From Rhodovulum sp. ES.010 (GTDB lineage Bacteria; Pseudomonadota; Alphaproteobacteria; Rhodobacterales; Rhodobacteraceae): a DNA stretch of 64,000 nt. The notes under the pieces were generated by a model. That model had not been told where the DNA came from and did no database searches. It worked only from the letters and a program-made list of their open reading frames with translations. How positions within the stretch are numbered: the stretch's first letter is position 1; each line of letters starts with the position of its first letter. Where the stretch lies: positions 2,892,501 to 2,956,500 of the forward strand of contig NZ_FSRS01000001.1 of NCBI RefSeq assembly GCF_900142935.1. The letters run 5' to 3'. Of this stretch, positions 18,778 through 27,335 are shown one piece after another. The position numbers and the translations under genes are program-made.

Positions 18778-18851
18778 GCTTCTTCTTGGCGAAAATACTC
18801 ATCTGCGCGCCGGAGGCGCGCATACGAAATGCCGTGGCCCCGCAAGGGGCC
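18778..18851. terminator. Convergent terminator region with two hairpins and a repeat
   Basis: Between the convergent znuA and thiolase genes lie GCTTCTTCTTGGCGAAAATA (start 18778), the hairpin TGCGCGCC-GGA-GGCGCGCA (18804-18822) and the hairpin GGCCCC-GCAA-GGGGCC (18836-18851). The first segment resembles a short repeat I recognise from intergenic regions of many Rhodobacteraceae. The hairpins are suited to ending transcription from both sides, but have no clear T tracts. Confidence 0.5.
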
Positions 18852-18867
18852 GCCTTACGATCCGCAG

Positions 18868-20043
18868 TCAGAGCCGTTCCAGCGCCAGCGCGATGCCCTG
18901 GCCGCCGCCGATGCACATCGTCACCAGCGCAAGCCTGCCCTGCGTCCGCTCGAGTTCGTAGAGCGCCTTGACCGTGAGGATCGCCCCGGTCGCCCCTACC
19001 GGGTGGCCAAGCGCGATGGCCCCGCCATTGGGATTGACCTTGGCCGGGTCCAGGCCCAGGGCTCGGCTGACGGCGATCGCCTGTGCGGCGAAGGCCTCGT
19101 TGCTCTCGATCACGTCGAACTCCTCCGCCGCAAGCCCGGTCTTCCGCAGCAGCGTCTCGACCGCGGGCACGGGCCCGATTCCCATGACCTCGGGGCGCAC
19201 GCCGGCATGGGCGTAGCCCAGAAGCCGCGCGCGCGGCGTGAGCCCCCCGGCCTCGGCGGCCTCTTCCCGGGCCAGCACCAGCGCGGCCGCCCCGTCGTTG
19301 ATCCCGGACGCGTTGCCCGCGGTCACCGAGCCGTCCCTGCGGAAGACGGGCCGTAGTCCCGCCAGCCCCTCCGCCGTGGTTGCCTTGGGGTGCTCGTCCA
19401 CCTTGCAGGCCACGGTATCGCGCTTCACGCGCACCTCGACCGGCACGATCTGCGCGTCGAACCGCCCCTCGGCGATGGCCCAGGCCGCGCGCTCCTGGCT
19501 CTGCAGCGCAAAGGCGTCCTGGTCTTCGCGGCTGACCCCGTGCTCCTCGGCCACGTTCTCGGCGGTCACGCCCATGTGGCCGGTGCCGAAGGGGCAGTTC
19601 AGCGCGCCCAGCATCATGTCGGCCGCCCCCGTATCGCCCATCTTCTGGCCCCAGCGCGCGGCCGGCAGGATGTGCGGCGACCGGCTCATGTTCTCGGCCC
19701 CGCCGGCCAGCCCGAACTCGGCCTCGCCCAGCATCAGCGCCTGGGCCACCGAGACGATGGCCTGCGCGCCCGAGCCGCACAGCCGGTTGACGTTCATCGC
19801 CGGGACCGTCTCGGGGATGCCCGCCTCCATCGCGGCCACGCGGCTGAGATACATGTCCCGCGGCTCTGTGTTGATGACATGGCCGAAGGCGACATGGCCC
19901 ACCTGCGGTCCCTCGATTCCGGCGCGTTCGAGCGCCGCGGTCGCGGCGACCGCGCCGAGCGCGATCGGCGGCGTTCCCGCGAGGCTGCCGCCGAAGGTGC
20001 CGATGGCGGTGCGTGCGCCGCTCAGAATGACGATGCCCGTCAT
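18868..20043 (-). CDS. Acetyl-CoA acyltransferase (thiolase)
   Basis: 391 aa thiolase, which condenses or cleaves acyl-CoA with acetyl-CoA. The nucleophilic Cys is in NVNRLCGSGAQA (about residue 89). NEAFAAQA, the His of GHPVGATGA and the second Cys in MCIGGGQG complete the active site. The length is standard. It resembles beta-ketothiolases (BktB/PhaA type) more than trifunctional-complex thiolases, but the chain-length preference cannot be read. It stands alone on the minus strand; no hydroxyacyl-CoA dehydrogenase is adjacent. Confidence 0.9.
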   Translation of the reverse strand: MTGIVILSGARTAIGTFGGSLAGTPPIALGAVAATAALERAGIEGPQVGHVAFGHVINTEPRDMYLSRVAAMEAGIPETVPAMNVNRLCGSGAQAIVSVAQALMLGEAEFGLAGGAENMSRSPHILPAARWGQKMGDTGAADMMLGALNCPFGTGHMGVTAENVAEEHGVSREDQDAFALQSQERAAWAIAEGRFDAQIVPVEVRVKRDTVACKVDEHPKATTAEGLAGLRPVFRRDGSVTAGNASGINDGAAALVLAREEAAEAGGLTPRARLLGYAHAGVRPEVMGIGPVPAVETLLRKTGLAAEEFDVIESNEAFAAQAIAVSRALGLDPAKVNPNGGAIALGHPVGATGAILTVKALYELERTQGRLALVTMCIGGGQGIALALERL

Positions 20044-20385
20044 GGTGGACTCCTCCCCGATATGATCCTCGCGAAGTGTTGCCCGCAGCCGCGGCGCTTG
20101 ACCAGCACCGATTGTGCGTTGCGCGATGACGTCCCTGGATGGTCCGAACGGCGCGGCGCGGGCATCTGCGCCCGGAAAAATGACCGAAAAAAGCGGTTGC
20201 AGCCTTGCCCGGCGTGGAAGAGGTTAACGTTGGGCAGCGGATCACACCGACAGCTGGTGTGGGCGCACGCGATGACCGAGGGTCCGGTCCGAGGTGCGAT
20301 GCCTCTGGGCGGCACCGGCCCGGAGTTCCGCGACCGCACCGCAGCGTCCGCGCCCTGGGGAGCCGTCGCGACGGGAGGAGGCGTG
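20044..20385. other. 342-bp divergent intergenic region, no gene seen
   Basis: This separates the thiolase and FAD monooxygenase genes, which point away from each other, and so should hold both promoters. A less GC-rich patch (about 20175-20230, with GAAAAAAGCGG and GGTTAACGTT) is the likeliest promoter zone. I see no operator palindrome, RNA gene or convincing small ORF. GGGAGGAG at 20373-20380 is the ribosome-binding site of the downstream gene. Confidence 0.4.
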
Positions 20386-21936
20386 ATGCCCTATGACTAC
20401 AAGCCGTTTCCCTACGTCGCGCCGCCCGGGGTGAGCGCGCCGGAACCGCGCCACCCGGTCGTGATCGTGGGCGCGGGGCCGGTGGGTCTGGCGATGGCGC
20501 TGGAACTGGCAAGCCGGGGCGTTCGATCGGTCCTGCTCGACGACAATAACGTGGTCTCGATGGGGTCGCGCGCGATCTGCTGGTCGCGGCGCAGCCTTGA
20601 GCTGTTCGACCGTCTGGGCATCGCCGACCGGGTCCTGGAGAAGGGCACGACCTGGAGCGTCGGCCGCGTCTGCCATGGCGACGACGAGATCTTCAGCTTC
20701 GATCTCGCGATCGACCCGGACCACAAGATGCCGCCCTTCGTGAACCTCCAGCAATACTATATCGAGGAGTTCATGGTCGACCGCGTGCAGGCCGAGCCGC
20801 TGGTCGACCTGCGGTTCAGGAACCGGGTGACGGGCATCGACCAGACCGGGGACACCGCCCATGTCAGCGTCAAGACGCCGGACGGCCAGTACGGGCTCAA
20901 GGCCGACTACGTGCTGGCCTGCGACGGCGCGCGCTCGACGATCCGCGCGATGCTCGACCTCGATTTCGAGGGCGAGCTCTTCGAGGAGCGTTTCCTGATC
21001 GCCGATGTCGAAATGGAGGCGGATTTCCCTTCGGAGCGCTGGTTCTGGTTCAAGCCGCATTTCCACGACGGGCAGTCGGCGCTGCTGCACCGCCAGGCTG
21101 ACAACATCTACCGCATCGACCTGCAACTTGGCTGGGATGCGGACCCCGACGAGGAGAAGAAGCCGGAAAACGTGATCCCGCGGATCGAACGCCTCGTCGG
21201 CAAGGATTTCGACCTCGACTGGGTCAGCATCTACAGTTTCCAATGCCGGCGGCTGCGCGAATTCGTCCACGGACGGGTGATCTTCGCCGGCGACAGCGCC
21301 CATGTGGTGTCGCCCTTCGGGGCGCGCGGGGGCAATGGCGGGCTGCAGGACGTGGACAACCTCGGCTGGAAGCTTGCCGCGGTGCTGGAGGGGCGCGCGC
21401 CCGCCGGCCTGATCGACAGCTACAACCGCGAACGCGTCCAGGCGGCCGACGAGAACATCCTGCATTCGAGCCGCTCAACCCGCTTCATGACGCCCGCACC
21501 CGGGGCCGGGCGGCTGTTTCGCGACCAGGTGCTGGCGCTGGCGCGCAAGGCGCCCTTCGCGCGGGGCTGGGTCAATTCCGGGCGTCTTTCCACCCCGTGC
21601 GTGTTCCGGACGTCGGCGCCCGACCACCCGGTGCTCCCCGCCATCTCGCGTCCCGGCGCCGTGGCCCCGGACGCGCCGCAAGGCAACGGCTGGCTGTTGA
21701 ACGCCCTCGGCCGGGATGCCACGCTGATGGCGGTCAACGGCGCGCCGCCGCCGGGGGTCGGCCTTGCCACGCTGCAGGTCGAGGTCAACGACGCCGTGCG
21801 AGCCCGCTACCTCGGCGATGCGCCGGCGGCGCTATACCTCGTGCGCCCGGACCAGGTGATCGCGGCGCGCTGGCTCGAGGCCGATGCGCGCCAGGTGGAC
21901 AAGGCCCTGACCGCGATGTGGGAGGGACGGCCATGA
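20386..21936 (+). CDS. FAD-dependent aromatic monooxygenase-like protein
   Basis: 516 aa class A flavoprotein monooxygenase. The Rossmann motif is VVIVGAGPVGLAMALELASR (about residues 26-45), DGARSTIR is the DG motif, and VIFAGDSAHVVSPFGARGGN is the GD motif, followed by GLQDVDNLGWKLAAVLEG. The overall form is like 3-(3-hydroxyphenyl)propionate or related phenol hydroxylases. The C-terminal thioredoxin-like portion is short. ATG 20386 follows a strong GGGAGGAG site. The DUF2783 gene overlaps its stop by 4 bp. The substrate is unknown. Confidence 0.85.
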   Translation: MPYDYKPFPYVAPPGVSAPEPRHPVVIVGAGPVGLAMALELASRGVRSVLLDDNNVVSMGSRAICWSRRSLELFDRLGIADRVLEKGTTWSVGRVCHGDDEIFSFDLAIDPDHKMPPFVNLQQYYIEEFMVDRVQAEPLVDLRFRNRVTGIDQTGDTAHVSVKTPDGQYGLKADYVLACDGARSTIRAMLDLDFEGELFEERFLIADVEMEADFPSERWFWFKPHFHDGQSALLHRQADNIYRIDLQLGWDADPDEEKKPENVIPRIERLVGKDFDLDWVSIYSFQCRRLREFVHGRVIFAGDSAHVVSPFGARGGNGGLQDVDNLGWKLAAVLEGRAPAGLIDSYNRERVQAADENILHSSRSTRFMTPAPGAGRLFRDQVLALARKAPFARGWVNSGRLSTPCVFRTSAPDHPVLPAISRPGAVAPDAPQGNGWLLNALGRDATLMAVNGAPPPGVGLATLQVEVNDAVRARYLGDAPAALYLVRPDQVIAARWLEADARQVDKALTAMWEGRP

Positions 21937-22121
21937 AACTGATCGACACGCCCAATCTGGACGACCATGACGGGTTCTACGCCGAGTTGATTGCCGCGCA
22001 TCGAGGGTTGAGCGAGGCCGAGAGCCATGCCCTGAACGCGCAACTCGTGCTGATCCTGGCCAACCATATCGGCGACCGGGAGGTGCTGACCGAGGCGCTG
22101 GAACTGGCCAAAAAGCGCTGA
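21933..22121 (+). CDS. DUF2783 family small protein
   Basis: 62 aa acidic helical protein (DGFYAELIAAHRGLSEAE, then LVLILANHIGDREVLTEAL). ATG overlaps the monooxygenase stop (ATGA), so it is coupled to it. DUF2783 proteins are commonly encoded directly after such FAD monooxygenases. A helper role for that enzyme is plausible but unproven. Confidence 0.8.
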   Translation: MKLIDTPNLDDHDGFYAELIAAHRGLSEAESHALNAQLVLILANHIGDREVLTEALELAKKR

Positions 22122-22150
22122 ACGCGGCTGGCGCGGGGGCCGTTTCCGGG

Positions 22151-22194
22151 GATCGGAATTCCATCGGACTTTCATCGGACTTTTTGTCGGACCT
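22151..22194. repeat. Four tandem 11-bp units
   Basis: GATCGGAATTC, CATCGGACTTT, CATCGGACTTT and TTGTCGGACCT lie end to end (22151-22194). The middle two are identical. They sit between the end of the DUF2783 gene and the end of truB, which converge. Eleven-base phasing puts each unit on the same helix face. Protein binding or a transcription end signal are both possible. Confidence 0.55.
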
Positions 22195-22274
22195 GCGGCG
22201 CGGGGGAGGGCGCCGCCCCAGGACCCCCGGGCGGCTTCGGGGCAAGGTCCGGTCTCTGCGGCGCGGGGGCGTGG

Positions 22275-23180
22275 TCAGGCGCGGAAGACGCGGTGCGGGT
22301 GCAGCTCGCCGGCCTTGTAGATGCCGACCGCCACGGCGTGGCCGTCGAGCGAGGCCCAGGCCTCGTCGCCATACTCCGCCTCCGAGGTGAGAACGATCCC
22401 GGCATTGCCGTTGCGCATCCGGGCCGCGCCTTCCGCGGTGGTGCGCAGTTCGGGCAGATCGGCAAGGCCCTCTTCGAGCGGGCGCAGGTAGGCGTCGAGC
22501 TCGGGCGTGCGGGCCAGTTCCTCCACCAGGTCCAGGCTCACGCCGTCCTCGGCGTCGAACGGGCCGGACCAGATGCGGCGGAGGTCGGTGACGTGGCCGA
22601 GGCACCCGAGCGCCCGGCCGAGATCGCGGGCGATGGCGCGGACATAGCCGCCCTTGCCGCAGACCATTTCCAGCGTCGCGTGGTCCGGGTCCGGGCGTGC
22701 GACCAGTTCGAGGCTGTCGACATAAAGCGGGCGCGGCTCGATCTCCATCTCCTCGCCGGCGCGGGCGCGGGCATAGGCGCGTTCGCCGTCGATCCGCACG
22801 GCCGAGAATTGCGGCGGCACCTGCGTGATATCGCCCGCGAATCGGGGCAGGGCGGCGGCGATCTCCGCGTCGTCGGGCCGGCGTTCGGAGGTTTCGATCA
22901 CCTCGCCCTCGGCGTCGTCGGTATTGGTCGCCACGCCGAAGCGCATGGTGAACCGGTACGCCTTGAGCGCGTCGGTGACGTAGGGCACGGTCTTGGTCGC
23001 CTCGCCCAGCGCGATCGCCAGAACCCCGGTCGCGGCCGGGTCGAGCGTGCCCGCGTGCCCGGCCTTCTTCGCCTGGAAGGCCCAGCGCACCTTGTTCACG
23101 ACTGCGGTCGAGGTCATCCCCGCGGGCTTGTCCACGATCAGCCAGCCCGAAATGTCGCGTCCCTTGCGGCTGCGTCCCAT
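22275..23180 (-). CDS. truB: tRNA pseudouridine(55) synthase TruB
   Basis: 301 aa enzyme that converts U55 of the tRNA T loop to pseudouridine. The catalytic Asp is in [13 protein letters not shown], preceded by [15 protein letters not shown] (motif I) and followed by the [18 protein letters not shown] segment and the [13 protein letters not shown] box. ATG 23180 (MGRSRKGRD) matches the usual start; ATG 23186 is two codons longer. It lies downstream of rbfA with a phosphodiester glycosidase gene between them. Confidence 0.95.
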   Translation of the reverse strand: MGRSRKGRDISGWLIVDKPAGMTSTAVVNKVRWAFQAKKAGHAGTLDPAATGVLAIALGEATKTVPYVTDALKAYRFTMRFGVATNTDDAEGEVIETSERRPDDAEIAAALPRFAGDITQVPPQFSAVRIDGERAYARARAGEEMEIEPRPLYVDSLELVARPDPDHATLEMVCGKGGYVRAIARDLGRALGCLGHVTDLRRIWSGPFDAEDGVSLDLVEELARTPELDAYLRPLEEGLADLPELRTTAEGAARMRNGNAGIVLTSEAEYGDEAWASLDGHAVAVGIYKAGELHPHRVFRA

Positions 23181-23238
23181 GTCCATGCTCTGCCATTGTT
23201 GCGTGAAGCCCGCCTGCTAGCGAAGCGGGCGGGCGGCG

Positions 23239-23976
23239 TCAACGCGGCGTGTCCGCGACCGCGCCCACGATCGGGCCCATCGGCAGGCCGCCGTCGGCGC
23301 GGCCCAACTCGGGCGCGTAGAGCTTGGAGACCCTGCCGTCGAGATAGAGCGCGTTCGGGGTGTCGAGGACGTCGCGGAACAGGCGCCCGAACTCGTGGAA
23401 GGTGACGGGGCGGTCGGAGATCGCGAAGACGACATGGCCGTCGCCGGTCACGCCGACCCCGTTGCGCACGAAACGCGAGTCGCTGTCGGGCAGGAACCGG
23501 GGGTGCAGCGCGCCGTCGATCACCAGCATCGGCCCGGACTGGGTGGCGAAGCGGCAGGCGGGCGGGGCCGACAGGTAGCGGCGGGTTTCGATCACCGCCG
23601 CGCCGGCCTTTGTCAAGCAGAGCAGGCCGTTGGGCAGAAGCCCGAAATTGCCGGGCCCGGCGGAGGCGACGGCCGGCGCCTGTTCCTCGCCCTCCTCGAT
23701 ATAGAGCCCCACGGGCGCGCGATCGGGGTGATACATGCCCGCGTTCATCGCGAAGACCAGGTTTTGGCCGGCCTGTTCCAGCATCGCGTCGAGGCGGGCG
23801 AAGCTGCCCAGGACGCGCCCGTCGCCATCCAGCCGGAAAAGCCGCAGGTCGGCTCCGGCGGGGTCGTAGCGGCAGACGGCATAGCCGCGCCCCTCATGCG
23901 TCAGACGCTCGCAACCGGCCCAGGCCGCCCCGGCCAGGAGCCACAGGGCGACCGTCAGCGCGGCCCTAGCCGCCAT
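23239..23976 (-). CDS. Phosphodiester glycosidase-like exported protein
   Basis: 245 aa with an N-terminal signal peptide ([15 protein letters not shown]; the C after the cleavage site may be lipid-modified). It has the NAGPA/DUF2233 pattern: [30 protein letters not shown] and [13 protein letters not shown], then [10 protein letters not shown] and [14 protein letters not shown]. Proteins of this fold hydrolyse sugar phosphodiesters in the periplasm or cell surface. The start overlaps the end of rbfA by 11 bp, so it is probably co-expressed in an rbfA-truB operon. Confidence 0.8.
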   Translation of the reverse strand: MAARAALTVALWLLAGAAWAGCERLTHEGRGYAVCRYDPAGADLRLFRLDGDGRVLGSFARLDAMLEQAGQNLVFAMNAGMYHPDRAPVGLYIEEGEEQAPAVASAGPGNFGLLPNGLLCLTKAGAAVIETRRYLSAPPACRFATQSGPMLVIDGALHPRFLPDSDSRFVRNGVGVTGDGHVVFAISDRPVTFHEFGRLFRDVLDTPNALYLDGRVSKLYAPELGRADGGLPMGPIVGAVADTPR

Positions 23977-24373
23977 CGCCGTCGGGGCGGGCGATGTCGC
24001 GCTGCACGTCCTCCTGGGCGAGCAGGCGGCGCGTCTCGTCCATCCGGTCGAAGGTCTGGTCGATGACGAAGCGCAGTTCGGGCGAAAACTTGAGGTCCAC
24101 CTTTTTGGAGAGGGCCCGGCGCAATTCGCCCCGGTTGCGCTTCAGCGCCTCGAGCGCGTCCTCCGCGCCGCGCCCGCCGAGCGGCAGGACATAGGCGGTG
24201 GCGACCTTGAGGTCGGGCGAGGTGCGCACCTCGCCCACGGTGATCGACAGGGCGTTGAGCTCGGGGTCGTGCACATCGCCGCGGGCCAGCACCTCCGACA
24301 GGGTGCGCCGGATAAGCTCGCCCACGCGAAGCTGTCTCTGGGAAGGGGCGGAAGATCGGGACATGGCTTTCAT
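23966..24373 (-). CDS. rbfA: 30S ribosome-binding factor RbfA
   Basis: 135 aa KH-fold maturation factor of the small subunit. Typical features are [20 protein letters not shown] at the N-terminus, [21 protein letters not shown] in the middle and [22 protein letters not shown] (read in parts) at the end. ATG 24373 or ATG 24364 could start it; neither has a clear ribosome-binding site. It heads the minus-strand group with truB and diverges from dapB over 75 bp. Confidence 0.93.
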   Translation of the reverse strand: MKAMSRSSAPSQRQLRVGELIRRTLSEVLARGDVHDPELNALSITVGEVRTSPDLKVATAYVLPLGGRGAEDALEALKRNRGELRRALSKKVDLKFSPELRFVIDQTFDRMDETRRLLAQEDVQRDIARPDGDGG

Positions 24374-24448
24374 CTAGGCGATGCACGGCGTTTTGCCAAG
24401 CGCGCGCCGAGTCGCTACACCGGGGCCGAGAACCGAACGGAGGACGAG

Positions 24449-25258
24449 ATGGCGAACCTGCCGGGCATCGTGATCATGGGGGCATCGGGGCGGATGGGGC
24501 AGATGCTGATCCATACGGTCCTGCAAAGCGAGCAGGCGCGCCTTGCGGGCTGCGTCGAACGGCCCGACCACCCCTGGGTGGGCCGCGACGTGGGCGAGGC
24601 GATGGGCGGGCCGCATGTCGGACTGCACGTCACCGACGATCCGGTGGAGGTGATCGCCCAGGCCCAGGCGGTGATCGATTTCACGACCCCCGAGGCGACC
24701 GTGGCGACCGCCACCCTGACCGCCCAGGCGCGCGCGGTGCACGTGATCGGCACCACGGGTTTCTCGCAGGAGCATCTGCAGCGCATCAAGGCGGCCGCAC
24801 GCCATGCGGTCATCGTGCGGGCCGGCAACATGAGCCTCGGGGTGAACCTTCTTGCGCAGCTGACGCGCAAGGTGGCCGCGGCGCTGGATGCGGAGTTCGA
24901 CATCGAGGTGGTCGAGGCGCACCATCGGCACAAGGTGGATGCGCCCTCGGGCACCGCGTTGATGCTGGGCGAGGCCGCGGCCGAGGGACGCGGTGTCGCG
25001 CTGGACGAGGTGGCCGAGCGCGGACGCGACGGGATCACCGGGGAACGGGCGCGCGGGGCGATCGGGTTCTCGGCGATTCGGGGCGGCGACGTGGTCGGCG
25101 AGCACGACGTGATCTTCGCCGGGCTCGGCGAACGGGTCGTGCTGCGCCACATCGCGACGGACCGGGCGATCTTTGCCCGCGGCGCGCTCAGGGCCGCGCT
25201 CTGGGGGCAGGACCGGAAACCCGGCGAATACGACATGGTCGACGTGCTCGGCCTCTGA
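24449..25258 (+). CDS. dapB: 4-hydroxy-tetrahydrodipicolinate reductase DapB
   Basis: 269 aa enzyme of the diaminopimelate/lysine pathway that reduces HTPA with NAD(P)H. The nucleotide motif is GASGRMGQ near the N-terminus. The diagnostic [20 protein letters not shown] carries the catalytic His pair and Lys. ATG 24449 follows GGAGGACG. The length is standard. Aspartate-semialdehyde dehydrogenase, two steps earlier, is at 60561. Confidence 0.95.
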   Translation: MANLPGIVIMGASGRMGQMLIHTVLQSEQARLAGCVERPDHPWVGRDVGEAMGGPHVGLHVTDDPVEVIAQAQAVIDFTTPEATVATATLTAQARAVHVIGTTGFSQEHLQRIKAAARHAVIVRAGNMSLGVNLLAQLTRKVAAALDAEFDIEVVEAHHRHKVDAPSGTALMLGEAAAEGRGVALDEVAERGRDGITGERARGAIGFSAIRGGDVVGEHDVIFAGLGERVVLRHIATDRAIFARGALRAALWGQDRKPGEYDMVDVLGL

Positions 25259-25334
25259 GGGGTTAACCCGATCGCAAGGGGCCTGCGCGAGGCTGTCGGG
25301 CACATGCCCGTCAGAACGACCAGGGAGTCTTGCG

Positions 25335-25694
25335 ATGTCGCGTACCGTTCTGGGCGCTGCGGCCTTGGCCGTACTCTGCGCCGCCCCCGTTTCGGCCGAG
25401 GGCTTCCGCCCGGTCGAAAGCCGCGCCACCTTCGTCAGCCTCGTTCACGGCAAGGACCTCAGGCGGATGGGGGTCAAGCTGGCCGTCACGCCGCGGGGGC
25501 AGGTGGTGGGCCAGGCGTTCGGCAAGCGCGTGTCCGGGGACTGGCGCTGGGACGGCAAATACTTCTGCCCCGATCTGACCTACGGAGATCGCGCGATCGG
25601 CCCCGATTGCCAGGCGGTCCAGGTGCGGGGCACGACGGTCCGCTTCATCACCGACAGGGGCGCCGGCCGGCTTGCCGTTCTGCGCCTCGAATGA
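25335..25694 (+). CDS. Small secreted protein of unknown function
   Basis: 119 aa. A signal peptide (LGAAALAVLCAAPVSA/EGFRP) is followed by a compact domain, FRPVESRATFVSLVHGKDL through VSGDWRWDGKYFCPDLTYG, with two cysteines (FCPDL and PDCQAVQ) that may form a disulphide. The layout recalls small exported dihydrodipicolinate-neighbour proteins in Rhodobacteraceae, but no function is known to me. GGGAG before the ATG supports the start. Confidence 0.75.
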   Translation: MSRTVLGAAALAVLCAAPVSAEGFRPVESRATFVSLVHGKDLRRMGVKLAVTPRGQVVGQAFGKRVSGDWRWDGKYFCPDLTYGDRAIGPDCQAVQVRGTTVRFITDRGAGRLAVLRLE

Positions 25695-25716
25695 CCGGGC
25701 GCCGCCGCGGCGCGGC

Positions 25717-25896
25717 TCAGAAATCGACGGCGATTCCCTTGCGTTCCCAGTCGCCGTAACGCACGGGCTCGGGGCCGTCGCGGCCGCCGAGTTCCCTGGG
25801 CCGCGCGGGGGCCTGTGCCGCCTTGCGCCGCTCTTCCGCCTCCCGCAGCGCGCGGAGCGCCGCGGGCGGGAGGTCCTTGCCGCTGTCCTCGCTCAT
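25717..25896 (-). CDS. DUF1674 / SdhAF4-like succinate dehydrogenase assembly factor
   Basis: 59 aa. The C-terminal block GGRDGPEPVRYGDWERKG with IAVDF at the very end is the signature of the DUF1674/SDHAF4 family, which helps flavinylate SdhA. The N-terminal part is charged and disordered (LREAEERRKAA). The start ATG 25896 has GGAGA-like bases before it. It is divergent from rsmB over 73 bp. Missed easily because of its size. Confidence 0.85.
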   Translation of the reverse strand: MSEDSGKDLPPAALRALREAEERRKAAQAPARPRELGGRDGPEPVRYGDWERKGIAVDF

Positions 25897-25969
25897 CGCC
25901 AGGTCTCCTTGCCGGTCCGCTCCCGCTGATATACCCGTGCCCGGTCCTTGGGCAAGCGGAGGCATCACG

Positions 25970-27250
25970 ATGGCCGGAACGGGCGACAGGGCGCGGGGCG
26001 CGGCGCTGCGGCTCTTGCGCGCGGTTCTGGAGGAGCATCGGCTGATCGCCGAACTCGCCGCGGCGGGCGGGCCGCTCGACATGCTGGAGCCCGCCGAAGC
26101 CGCGCGCGCCCGGCGGCTCGCGCTGGCCACGTTGCGCCACCTGGGCCGCGCCGATGCCGTGCTGAAACCCCATCTGCGCAAGCCGCCGCCGCCCGCCATC
26201 CGCGCGATCCTGCGGCTCGCCACGGTCGAGATGCTGGAGGCCGGTGCGGCGGCGCATGGCGCGGTGGACGCGGCGGTCGGGCTGGCCCGCGCCAACGGAC
26301 GCACCCGCGCCTATGCGGGTCTCGTCAACGCGGTCCTCCGCAAGGTGGCCGCGACCCCGCCCGAGACCTGGGCGGCGCTGCCGCCGCAGCGCCTGCCGGG
26401 CTGGCTGCGCGGGCGGCTCGACAGCGCCTGGGGCCGGGCCGCGGTCACCGGGATCGAGGCGGCCCATGCGGCGGGCGCGCCGCTGGACCTGACGCCGAAG
26501 GACGGCGAGGCCGCGGCGCTGGCCGCACGGCTGGGCGGGGCGGTCCTGCCGACCGGATCGGTCCGGCTGACAGGTCGGGCGCAGGTCTCGGCGCTGGCGG
26601 GATATGCGGAGGGCGCGTGGTGGGTGCAGGATGCCGCCGCGGCGCTGCCCGCGAAGCTGCTCGCGCCGCGCCCCGGTGCGCGCGTCGTCGACCTTTGCGC
26701 GGCGCCGGGCGGCAAGACCATGCAACTGGCCGCCTCCGGGGCCGCCGTCACGGCGGTGGACCTTTCCGAGGCGCGCATGGCGCGGGTGGAAGAGAACCTC
26801 GCCCGGACGCAGCTTGCGGCGGATCTGGTGGTCGCCGACGCGCTGTCCTGGGCGCCGGACAGGCCCGCCGATGCGGTCCTGCTCGACGCGCCCTGTTCGG
26901 CCACCGGCACGGTGCGCCGCCACCCGGACCTGCCCTTTGCCAAGGATGCCGCGTCGATCCGGCCGCTCTTCGCGCTGCAGGCCGCGTTGATCGACCGGGC
27001 GGTCGGGATGCTCGCCCCCGGCGGGCGGCTGGTCTACTGCACCTGCTCGCTGCTGCCCGAGGAGGGCGAGGCCCAGGTTGCGGCCGCGCTGGACCGCCAT
27101 CCCGACCTGCTGCCGATGCCGGCCGAGGCCCCGTGGATCGAGCCCGCATGGCAGACCGCACATGGCGCCCTGCGCCTCAGGCCCGACTTCTGGCCGGAGC
27201 GCGGCGGAATGGACGGGTTCTACATCGCCTGTCTGGGCAAATCCGGTTGA
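25970..27250 (+). CDS. rsmB: 16S rRNA (cytosine-C5)-methyltransferase, RsmB/NOP family
   Basis: 426 aa. An N-terminal NusB-like RNA-binding domain (about residues 8-130) is followed by an SAM-dependent methyltransferase domain: VVDLCAAPGGKTMQLA is the SAM motif, LLDAPCSATGTVRRHPD holds one catalytic Cys and VYCTCSLLPEEGE the other. ATG 25970 follows GCGGAGG. It opens a plus-strand run of closely spaced housekeeping genes to rmuC. Confidence 0.92.
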   Translation: MAGTGDRARGAALRLLRAVLEEHRLIAELAAAGGPLDMLEPAEAARARRLALATLRHLGRADAVLKPHLRKPPPPAIRAILRLATVEMLEAGAAAHGAVDAAVGLARANGRTRAYAGLVNAVLRKVAATPPETWAALPPQRLPGWLRGRLDSAWGRAAVTGIEAAHAAGAPLDLTPKDGEAAALAARLGGAVLPTGSVRLTGRAQVSALAGYAEGAWWVQDAAAALPAKLLAPRPGARVVDLCAAPGGKTMQLAASGAAVTAVDLSEARMARVEENLARTQLAADLVVADALSWAPDRPADAVLLDAPCSATGTVRRHPDLPFAKDAASIRPLFALQAALIDRAVGMLAPGGRLVYCTCSLLPEEGEAQVAAALDRHPDLLPMPAEAPWIEPAWQTAHGALRLRPDFWPERGGMDGFYIACLGKSG

Positions 27251-27335
27251 GGCCGGGTTTTGGCCGGTGACAGCCGACAGGCCCCCCGGTATCCTTCCCC
27301 CGCAGGCATCGAGGCCCAAGAGCAGACCCGAGCAG

